This document shows positions 55,560-64,000 of a stretch of DNA of 64,000 nucleotides, one piece after another; the first letter of the stretch is position 1; the number at the start of each line of letters is the position of its first letter. A program made the position numbers and the translations under genes. Under the pieces are notes generated by a model, which had not been told where the DNA came from, ran no database searches, and saw nothing but the letters and a program-made list of their open reading frames with translations. Location: positions 15,175,104-15,239,103 of the forward strand of contig NC_079976.1 of the NCBI RefSeq assembly GCF_029852145.1. The letters are read 5' to 3'. Source of the stretch: Microplitis mediator (Eukaryota > Arthropoda > Insecta > Hymenoptera > Braconidae).

Positions 55560-56980
55560 CCGTGAGGGGAAGTGGGGAGCGGGCTTAAAAACTTAGCCCT
55601 AAGACCCTCCGGTGATTGAACTTGACTTCGATCCTGGATCAATTAGTAATAAGACGTATAATTCAATTTTACTGTCATATACTAGCAATCTATTTGCGAC
55701 TTTGTTAATACGGATAACTATTTTGTCAATCGGGAAATTAACTTGTGTTATAGTTGTATTACTAGCAATTCTCTTGCGATATACTTTACTGTCCAAGTTT
55801 ACTGATTATTATAAATAGAGTTAGTTCAATCAAATATCACTGTACGTTACCGGCGATATACCCGCGATATAAAATTATACTGTGCCACGAATCTGTCTAC
55901 ATTATATCCAGCGCTTGCATTTTCTTGTAAGTAATTTTGATTATCATAATTGGCAATAAACTTGCAAAGTATTCTGATTAATTCCTTTTATTCCATCTAT
56001 CACTGTTCATCCTACTTATTTCCTATTTTACTGGTAAGATTATTAAATAGTCTGATAAAATAAATATTAATTAAGTTACAAATAGTAATTTTACCATCAA
56101 TAAGAATATTCTATAATTTTATAAGCCGTGAGGTAAGTTGATAAGTTTTCTCATACGTTGCCGAGTTTGAATAAGTGCGGGTCTTTGCTTTGCAACAACT
56201 CCAGCCTACTGCTCTGTCCAAGTAAAATAAAATTTGTTAGAGGCCAGCCTAAGCCAGGGTTCAACCCGCGAATTCTGGTGGCTGCTGGTGAAAATCGCGA
56301 AGACGAAAAGTGATTTGTCTCAATATATATGGCGACCAAAAGCATTAAGAACTTACAGACGGTACTGGTCGTCTATGCATCCTCCTAGTACCCACTGCAA
56401 AGTCCTTGGTAACGATGAGAGACGTAATTGACCCTTTAGGTGGTGAGACGGTTCACAGGATCACGAACAACACTATCGTAATTTATTATGTGCCACAAGT
56501 TAACTTAACTCACTATTTTATATATATAAAATGCTCGGAAAAGAAATATTTTAGGCGATTTTAGAGAGTATAGAGTGGAAAAAAAAGACTGATCGGTTAC
56601 AGCTCTAGAACTCAAGTGTCGTCTTCTGATGAATCGTCTTGGGTCACAACCTCGTGTTGACCCCTCCCAATTATGCGCAGTGACCGATTTACGGTCACCT
56701 GCTGCGCTAAAACTGCCGCCAAGACTTAGCCAAACTCGCAGATCCGAAAATATACGAGAGAGAGAGAGAGAGAGAAACAATGGAAGCGAGAGAGCCACAC
56801 TCTCACGTCTTAAGTCGCTGCTGCACAGTTACACTCCCCGTCGCCAGACTTTAGATTAGGGCTCGGAAGCTGAAAAAGACTAAATAATATTATGTGACGA
56901 GAGGTAGTAAATTGAGATATGAACTTTATTGGCTCAGAATACATAGGACAAGTTTATAAAGAGCGGTATTCTCTTCCGGT
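55560..56980. other. Probable LTR/3' region of a minus-strand gypsy element, not delimited
   Basis: GC-balanced LTR-like sequence without a gene lies downstream of the minus-strand retroelement frames, where its 3' LTR is expected. It includes GAGAGAGAG at 56755-56775 and a possible LTR start (TGTAACTGTGCAGC, minus) at about 56832. I could not find matching ends or a duplication. Confidence 0.3.
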
Positions 56981-56986
56981 TGGTGA

Positions 56987-57706
56987 CTACTCCTCAGATG
57001 CGGGAGTTTTTTCATTATCGACTTCGATGTCCTCATGAATGACGAGTAAGTCTGAATCGTCTGACATCTCATCAGGCTCTTCTGCCTGCTCCTCGGCATC
57101 TTCGGCTAGTGGATTCTTTTCAATCTCTGGTTCTTTAGAATCAACCTCCTCAACTGGGGCGACGAACTCGATTTCTTGGGCAACTTCCGGCTGAGCTTCC
57201 CAAGCTGAGACGACAGGAACGTAGCGGGCAACCTCCATAGTCTCAGCAGGTGTTAATACCGGGTCTCCCATTAAATCCTAACGGGTTTTCTTAATCACCT
57301 CATGCACCTCGGGGGAGGACAAATGCCGTGTTGGTGGAACGTAGTGTGGCTTATAGAATCTCACAGCACATGGACGGCCAGTTTGCTCCACTATTTTACC
57401 GAGGTTGCAGTGTCTACCCCAACGTTCGGAAGGTCCTGGTCGTACTGTGCAAGCGACCATGGTACGCATTGACTGCGGCTCCGCAGGTTGTACTGGTGCC
57501 GCCGGAACAGGTGCTGGTGGGGGCACTGCCGGGGGCGCACGTGGACGGCGTGGTGGCGGCAAGGCCACTCCTTGTCTAACAGCCTCCTCGAGAAAAGCGT
57601 TTTTTCGTTCCCGCCGGATCCAGGTACGAAATTGGGTTTCATCCCGGAACCTTCCAGGTTCGCGAGCCATCCGCTCACGAACTCTTCGCTCTCGTTCTTC
57701 TCTCTG
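56987..57706 (-). pseudogene. Gypsy-type retroelement downstream ORF, unrecognised
   Basis: On the minus strand a good acceptor (TTTGTTTCAG) precedes a frame of about 240 codons with one in-frame TAG (57278-57280). The first part is Arg/Glu rich (REERERRVRERM), then Pro/Ala rich; the second part is strongly acidic. It lies after the integrase in the same element, where gypsy-like elements often have an extra spliced ORF. I do not recognise the protein, and it has no signal peptide or membrane segment, so it is not an ordinary env. Confidence 0.45.
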
Positions 57707-57713
57707 AAACAAA

Positions 57714-58440
57714 TTAAACGGTTTTCATCAGCCTCTGACTGCGCCTGGGCAATTTTAAATCGGGTACATAATGATTGCCCAAAATTTTCCCAGTCTCTGA
57801 TTTTAACTCTACAACTAAAGGGCTGATGATTTTATTGACAATAGCTGGCCCTAAAAATTTGTTAACCAAACTAAAAGAATATTTGTCAATTTTCTTACTC
57901 AATTTTCTGTTTGGGTAATATACCGAATCACCCACTTGTAATTTAGGTGGCTCTTTGAGTCTCTTATCGTGGTATTCGGCTTGTTTCTCACTTTCTACTT
58001 TCATTATAGCTTCGATTTTGTGACGTAATTGATCCGGACGATTCACCCGATCGCGCCATGAATTATCATCTCAGTCTAGGTCATCTATTTCGAGTCCGGT
58101 TATTTTACCCGACAGCCGTGGTTCTTAACCATGAACCGAATAATAAAGCGACATATGTAATGAAGCATGGTAACTACTATTATAGGCGAGCTGAAATTCG
58201 CCTAAGTGCTCATCCTACGACGTCTAATCTTTTGAAATAAATGCCCGTATCATTGGCTTCAGAGTACGGTTAATTCTTTCAACCGGGTTACTTTGTGAGT
58301 GCGCGATCGCTGTAGGCACAGATTTTATTCCCGTTTCTATTAAATAATCTTTAATCTCATGGTTAACGAACTCTTTCCCATTATCTGTGATTAAAAATAG
58401 AGGATATCCCCAACGTGAAAAACTGCGACGAAAACTTTTC
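57714..58440 (-). pseudogene. Ty3/gypsy integrase, 3' part, minus strand
   Basis: Reading leftwards from about 58440: LFLITDNGKEF (second catalytic Asp), then SQSNPVERINRTLK (catalytic Glu), then several stops, then an open stretch (58046-57714) with KLQVGDSVYYPNRKLSKKI and GPAIVNKI, the C-terminal integrase region. Everything upstream (RNase H, RT, protease, gag) is absent: the element meets another retroelement head to head at about 58430. Multiple stops show an old, inactive copy. Confidence 0.75.
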
Positions 58441-59038
58441 TTAACATTTAATCTAAAAGCAATTAAACGTCAACAAAATTTAAATAATAAACGGAATAAT
58501 GATAAATTGTCAATAATAAACGAAAATGTAAGCCCAGTAAATTCACAACAAACTACCTCACATAGGGAATCGCAAAATCCTACACTAAATTCACCTATTG
58601 ACCAAAATTCAAAATCGCCTGAACGAATAAATTCATTCACCGACCGAAATTTCGATCAACAGATAAATTCAGTTGACGACCAAAATTTCGAGCAAATAGA
58701 ACAAACACATTCATTTAACGACCAAAATTTTGACGAACTCAAACAAATAAATTCATCTGATAATAAAGTAGACACACGACAAAATTTAACACAATTAAAT
58801 TCAAACGGAAACAAAAACAATTCAAACAACGATGCGATTATAATAGCAAACGACAATTTATCTAACGAAGAAATAGATTCTAACGATGATTTATCCGTAG
58901 TTTCAGTAATGTCGAACGACTTTAGTAACGATAATATAATAGAGACTAGAGACAATTTAGAAATGCAAAAAAATAGTTATTTATGTTTTTTTAATACAGA
59001 CGGTCCTGTTCTAAGCGAAATAGAAAAAACAATTATTA
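58440..59038 (+). pseudogene. Retroelement pol linker, Asn/Gln-rich, plus strand
   Basis: A frame open from about 58390 to 59073 encodes a low-complexity Asn/Asp/Ser/Gln-rich segment with repeats of the form NFDQQINS and DDQNFEQI. It precedes the integrase, so it is likely the end of the RNase H-integrase linker of the plus-strand element. A frame change into the integrase frame occurs near 59030-59060. The first residues may belong to junction sequence. Confidence 0.45.
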
Positions 59039-60399
59039 TTGTCAGGATATTTAAATTTAAGTCCATTCGCTGAATATAAAGTAGGTCAAGTAATCAAAAT
59101 GGGAACATCTAAAAGAAAAGTACTCGCGTTAGTTATTCAAAACAACAGCACAGATATAGCTACTGAAAAAGATTATTGTAAAGCTTTTAAAAATCTAAAA
59201 TTATATATGGAAAAATCAAAATTAAAATCAATTAGCGTTTCTCAAGGACGAAGTAATTTACCCAAAACCGTATGGCCAAAAATTAAAAGTATTATAGCTA
59301 AAACATTTAAAGGAACCGATATTAAAATAATCATTTGTAGAGACCAAATAATAATACCTCCGATAGAAGAGAGACAAAAGATAATGGCAGGGAATCATGA
59401 GACCCCAATGGCAGGTCATAAAGGTGTCACTAAAACTTACAATAGAATCAGACAAAGATATTTTTGGGATAATATTAAAAAAATGTGGAAGATTTTGTTA
59501 GAAAATGTATCAGTTGCCAGAAAAAGAAATTAGTAAGAATTAAAACAAAACAACCGATGGTAATTACTGATACATCCGCAGAAATTTGGGATAAACTAGC
59601 ATTAGATATAGTGGTACCGAATAAAACATCGGCAAACGGTTACTCATACATTTTAACGATGCAAGATGATCTTTCTAAATATTGTTTTGCAATACCATTA
59701 GTATCCATGACAGCCAAAGATATCGCGATAGCGTTAGTAGAAAATTTTATTTTAAAACACGGTTGCCCAAGAGTAATTTTAACCGACCAAGGTCAAGCAT
59801 TTATAGGTAAAGTCATGAGTTGTTTAGCTAAAACTTTCAAAATGAAACAAATAAAAACGACAGCTTTTCACCCTCAATCTAATGGTTCATTAGAAAGAAG
59901 TCATCAAGTCTTAACCGATTACATTAAACATTTTACAAGTAAAAATGACTGGGATAAATGGTTGCCTCATGCAACTTTTGCTTATAATACGAGTGTACAC
60001 GAAGGTACAAAGTTCACCCCATACAGATTAGTTTTTGGTAAAGAAACGCGATTACCATCAGAATTTTCATACTTAGATGACATCCCTGCATACGCAGACT
60101 ACGTAAAAAAACTCGCAACTCGATTATTAGAATCAAGAAAAGAAGCAAGAGAAAATTTAGAAAATTCAAAATTAAAATCTAAAGTACGGTACGATAAGAA
60201 AATAAATCCTGTAAAGTTTAAAATAGGTCAGAATATTTATTTAGTAAAAAATCAAAGAGATGGTAAATTTGATGATAATTATATAGGTCCTTATAAAGTC
60301 ACTGAAATATTCCCTGATAAAAACGATATAGAAATCAAATATGAACCCAGAAAGAGAAAAATCATTCATTGCGATAGAGCCAAAATAGCTTATAAATAA
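59039..60399 (+). pseudogene. Ty3/gypsy (env-bearing type) integrase
   Basis: The H2C2 zinc region (GNHETPMAGHKGVTKTYNRIRQRYFWD) is followed by a frameshift at about 59490, just before its CxxC (KCISCQ). The next frame is open to 60399. It carries the catalytic core: an Asp in LALDIVVP, an Asp in ILTDQGQAF, and a Glu in FHPQSNGSLERSHQ, the D,D-35-E set, then the C-terminal domain (KFKIGQNIYLVKN, GPYKVTEIF). One frameshift is the only break, so the copy is fairly young. Gag, protease and RT are missing upstream. It is followed by an env gene, as in errantiviruses. Confidence 0.82.
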
Positions 60400-60557
60400 A
60401 CGAGTTTTTTCCTACATACACCTACGTCTTTTTGTAGACACATTAAAATCCCTTTCTTCGATATTTCTTTCTATACCACCATTCTCTTTTCTTCTCTTTT
60501 GCTTCTTTCACACAATAGACGTCAAAAAGCCTTACAGAAAAATTTTTTCAGGTAAAG

Positions 60558-61595
60558 ATGTCGCGGTATACACTCTATATTTTTCTCATGGGAATGGCTT
60601 CGATATTTAACCGAGGTAGCAGTTTCATCGCCTACGACTGCGGAGCCCCCGCAACTAATATGACAACTTTATCTTTGGTAGATATACAAAAATGCGACAT
60701 ACCGATTGCTAAACCGGTAACAACAAAAACAAAAATACAATTAATTCAAACGGTAGAGTATTCACATATTAGAGTCATACAATGTAAAGTAGAAATACAT
60801 AGATCTATATACTACTGTGGACGCTCGAGTCACATCTCGATGGTAAGCAATGGCCACATGCAATATATAGAAGAAACATCTAGGGCGTATTGTGTGGACA
60901 TACACAAAACACGAACACACCGTATGTACAATACAGTAATTATAGATATTCCTGCTAATAATACAATTAGTAGAGCAATTACTATAGCAGGTAGCGCAGA
61001 CAATAAGGAAAACTGCGAGGTAGGACAGTTTTCTGATCACTACAGAACGTGGATAAACGTAGTCGTTCAAGGTCAGGTGTTTATAACGGTACAAGACTAT
61101 TTAGCTTCAGTGAATTTCATGAAAAACGAAATAACTCTCCGGTTGGGTGTCAGATGCGTGTATAGTACGGAAAATTGTATGGATATTGAAGGAGGAAATA
61201 CGTACTGGGAAATCATAAAAAGAGATGCATGCGAGCTCGACCGATTTAAAGTAATATATGAAGGCAACGCCTTAAAAATTAAAGATAATTCAAGTAAAGA
61301 CTACAGCGACGAAATTTACACGGTAACAACTAATCAAATAACATTTGCCCTCTCGGTTAGAGGCTTTATTCCATCGTGTGGGCACAAATTAATTAAAACC
61401 GAACACCCCAAACTTTTCATTGTTGACAGCCCAGACAATAACTTCTTCGCAGAAAAGACAACACTGACACCTACAGACATGGACATTTTTGCTTATGTAA
61501 ACTCAAAGGTCGTATATTTAGAAAAACATTTAAGAAACGAAATAGTAACTATGTACAATGACATCATGAGACAGCAATGTGAACTAGAAAAATGA
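60558..61595 (+). CDS. env: Envelope glycoprotein, N-terminal part of a broken env
   Basis: A 345-codon frame starts after an acceptor-like TTTTTCAG, suggesting a spliced env mRNA. The first 24 residues are hydrophobic, a likely signal peptide. The ectodomain has about 14 Cys and several NxS/T sites. Its Cys pattern (YDCGAP near the start, then paired Cys-Gly motifs) reminds me of the chuvirus/mononegavirus-type glycoproteins taken up by arthropod LTR elements, but other env origins are possible. The frame stops at 61593-61595, whereas related proteins continue to a membrane anchor. Similar sequence resumes in other frames downstream, so the gene is inactive as it stands. Confidence 0.65.
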   Translation: MSRYTLYIFLMGMASIFNRGSSFIAYDCGAPATNMTTLSLVDIQKCDIPIAKPVTTKTKIQLIQTVEYSHIRVIQCKVEIHRSIYYCGRSSHISMVSNGHMQYIEETSRAYCVDIHKTRTHRMYNTVIIDIPANNTISRAITIAGSADNKENCEVGQFSDHYRTWINVVVQGQVFITVQDYLASVNFMKNEITLRLGVRCVYSTENCMDIEGGNTYWEIIKRDACELDRFKVIYEGNALKIKDNSSKDYSDEIYTVTTNQITFALSVRGFIPSCGHKLIKTEHPKLFIVDSPDNNFFAEKTTLTPTDMDIFAYVNSKVVYLEKHLRNEIVTMYNDIMRQQCELEK

Positions 61596-61599
61596 ATTT

Positions 61600-62589
61600 T
61601 ACATAACTCATAAGCCTTAGCAGCTTTAGCACCAGCTGAATTCGCATTTCACTTTATGAAAGAACCTGGCTACATGGCAAACGTAGCAGGTGAAGTCATT
61701 CGATTAATAAAATGTGTGCCTGTCGAAGTACAAACACGTAAAACAGACGAATGCTACCAGGAATTGCCGGTAACCCGGGGGGGGAAGAAAAATTCTTTAT
61801 GCTCCCGCGAACCCACTTACTCGTTAAAACAGGTAACCAAATAGATTGCAGCTCTTTCGTGCCTGCAATGCATTATATCAATAATGAATGGCACTAAATC
61901 TTACCACAACTAGCACCAGCCATTTCTCCTCAAGAAATAGCACCCAAAACACAAACATCATGGAGTTATACTTCCCCTTCCCATTTAGCATCGAGCGGAA
62001 TTTATTCCAATAGCGATTTAGAAAAATTACGAGAATCAATGATGTTTCCAGTAGAAAAAAGCGCAGTTTAAATACAATAGCTAGAGGCGCGACGGGTCAG
62101 GAGATAGTAAATCAGGGGATTACAATAAATAGACTCATCGACGAGGAAGCAAGGAAACGGACTCTAGAAAAATGGTTGAATAAACTCCACAGCGTCGTCA
62201 ACAAGTTAGGAACATACACCGCATCATTTTTAGGAATATTGATGATAGGAAAAGCAGTTAAATTCGCAGCAGATACAACAATTCACGCGCTTGCACTCCA
62301 TAAAGCAGTTGGCTGGAGTATTTTATTACTTGCATCATTTTGGGACACACTAACTAACATCCTACTACACAGACACCACATACGTAACGCCAAAAATAGA
62401 ACCACCGACGGAAAAATAGAATCCTCCGAATTACAGATACTAGTTGACAGCAATAGACAAAAAGAAACTCAGACGGAAACGACATCAGATGGTGAATTAC
62501 CTAAAACGGATAAAGAAGTTCAGACAAACCTAGAAACTAACGAACATAATGAAACCGCATTAGCTACAAAAAGAACAATATTTCCATAG
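61600..62589 (+). pseudogene. env: Envelope glycoprotein, C-terminal remains
   Basis: After the stop, env-like sequence lies in at least three short frames (61640-61840, about 61880-62075, 62090-62589), so several indels and stops separate them. The last frame includes a hydrophobic stretch around VGWSILLLASFWDTLTNILL that fits a transmembrane anchor and a charged, Thr/Glu-rich tail ending in TAG. The order of ectodomain, anchor and tail follows an env gene. Confidence 0.55.
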
Positions 62590-63300
62590 AGTAATGACGT
62601 ATGGAAACACCATTCCCCTTATACACGTGCGTACGTAAGGAAAATATATAAATAGAAAAAAAAAAGCGGAGGGGAAGAAGAATTTTTTTTTCCCAAAAAC
62701 ATATTTTTTTTTGTGTCTAATTATCCTTTTTTTTTCTCTCTCTTTCTTCCCTCCTACATAAACAAAAAAAAATTAGATAATGTTGAAAAAAAAAATATAA
62801 TAAATAAACAATAAACATTAAATTTGCTTATATATAAAAAAAATATATGATAATTAAAAATAAAATAAAATAATAACCACGATGACGAATAAATAATTAA
62901 AATTAATTACAATATAGGAATATAAACATAAAGGAAAAAGGGGGAGAGGAAAGAAATGTATTAGTTCTTTCCACACAATTTCTTTCCCCCAATAAACTAA
63001 TAATTACAATTAGAAATTTAAATAACAATTAAAATAATAATAAATAAACTGATAAATTAAAATAATAGAATATATATAGAAAAAAGAGAAAGAAAAAAAA
63101 AAGAAAAAAAATGGAATAAAAATATAACAATAATAATAAAATAAATAAAAATCAAAATAAAACAATTTTTTTTAGATCCGACGGTTCTGTCGAACCGCCA
63201 TTTATTTAAAAGAACAAACAATTTTTTTTTTTCTCTCAAATTACACAAATTACAAAAAAAAACATTATTTTTTTTGTTGTTTTATTACAATTTAAGTAAT
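62590..63300. other. Polypurine tract region and A/T-rich tail
   Basis: Purine tracts GCGGAGGGGAAGAAGAA (about 62667-62685) and GGGGGAGAGGAAAGAAA (about 62940-62957) are candidates for the plus-strand primer before a 3' LTR. The second is followed by TGTATTAG, a possible LTR start. No LTR end was found. The rest is A-rich simple sequence. Confidence 0.4.
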
Positions 63301-63336
63301 CGTTGTTTGCTCGCCTCTCGCCCCACACTTAAATTA

Positions 63337-63600
63337 CTACTCGAGGGAGTAGAAATGTTCCAATCCCGGGAGATTGGTCCACGCAGGATGAGCACACTCC
63401 GCAGCAGGGTGGTCCTCCCTCCAGCGGCCCTCATGCATCCAACGGATACCGAGGAAGTCGAAATCGTCACCTTCCGTGACGTCAGCTGGTCGCAAAAGCC
63501 GCTGATGAAACCAATCGTTACGATCGGCTCACCGTTGCATTCGACGACGATAAATTAAATCGATCGAAACCATGCCTTTAATATCTGGACGGTACTCGGG
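63337..63600 (-). pseudogene. Unrecognised coding exon with one nonsense codon
   Basis: On the minus strand an acceptor (TGTTATTAG) opens 88 codons ending in TAG. The peptide has coding character and normal base composition (EYRPDIKGMVSIDLIYRRR, then DDFDFLGIRWMHEGRW and PGLEHFYSLE). One TGA interrupts it at about residue 24, explained by a CGA-to-TGA change. GC content is far above its surroundings. I do not recognise the family; a retroelement or host exon are both possible. Confidence 0.45.
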
Positions 63601-63707
63601 CTAATAACACAAGAAAAAATAAACATTAATATATAACTATTACAGATAAATATCTATGCATATAGAAAAATAATAAAAAAAAATAAAAAGAAAAAAAAAA
63701 ACAATAT

Positions 63708-64000
63708 ACACTGGTCACAGAAATTAAGGGATAGAAAAAAAATCCAAAATTTTTAGGTGATTTTCAACATGCTGTAACTCGATGAAAAATGGTCGTATAA
63801 AAAAAATAAAAAAAGCAAATTGTAGCCTCAAGTTTCTAGTTTTTAGATCTGGACCTCAAAATTTTTTATCATGTACGGTTCCGGAGTAATCATGAGAAAA
63901 CCAACGAAAAAAAAATTTTCAAAATTTTTGCTGGTCTTTCAATACCTCTATGGGCGACAATAAATTTTTTTGAATAATCCGACTGTCTGACTTTTCTCGG
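63708..64000. mobile_element. Start of a TA-targeting MITE or mariner-like element, cut by window end
   Basis: TA is followed by CACTGGTCACAGAAATTAAG, resembling mariner/Tc1-type inverted ends, and the sequence then has the poly-A/T-patched look of the other MITEs. The right end is outside the window. Confidence 0.35.

Overview
The window is AT-rich, intron-containing and almost wholly built of interspersed repeats. It looks like heterochromatic or repeat-dense DNA of an insect. A hymenopteran, perhaps a parasitoid wasp, is my guess from the mix of R4-like and R1-like LINEs, multi-exon hAT elements, a DDE_Tnp_4/HARBI1-like gene, an animal CACTA-like transposase and an env-bearing Ty3/gypsy retroelement; nothing in the window fixes the species. 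I see no bacterial-style operon and no clearly intact housekeeping gene.

Layout. 1-2.8 kb: short palindromic-word repeats, a small hAT-like element and a solo LTR (1579-2668). 2.8-22 kb: exons of an OB-fold (RPA-like) gene (3039-3188 and 21794-22013, possibly 2829-2897) separated by an R4/Dong-type LINE that sits in an intron microsatellite. That LINE is split by a 14.8-kb hAT element (4876-19711; 8-bp TSD, 12-bp TIRs). The hAT encodes a five-exon minus-strand transposase that splices to 752 codons without a stop. It also holds a 535-bp satellite, and inside that a MITE which itself contains another MITE. 22.9-28 kb: a decayed DDE_Tnp_4-type gene interrupted by a 1.9-kb MITE with a tRNA-like core, then a CACTA-like transposase with two nonsense codons. 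29-35.8 kb: three palindromic GGGTG-ended elements lie side by side in one TA microsatellite; the first contains another repeat, which contains a second solo LTR. 35.9-40.2 kb: exons of an unrecognised, partly broken gene.

41.7-55.0 kb: a second large hAT element (13.3 kb). Its ends are inverted copies of about 0.55 kb of unique sequence plus long arrays of 12/24-bp repeats. It carries a single-exon hAT transposase and a BEN-domain-like, Thr-rich gene, and that gene is split by an R1-clade LINE (46901-52011) inserted in its ACT-repeat tract. 55-64 kb: tRNA-like DNA within a direct repeat, then the 3' parts of two Ty3/gypsy elements facing head to head at about 58.43 kb. The plus-strand one ends in a broken envelope gene. 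Near the end are a minus-strand coding exon with one nonsense codon and the start of another MITE.

How it fits together: the region records nested insertions, many of them into microsatellites ((TA)n, (ACT)n, (ATG/TAA)n, (ACAT)n). The two hAT elements are the only parts that still look organised as working genetic units.
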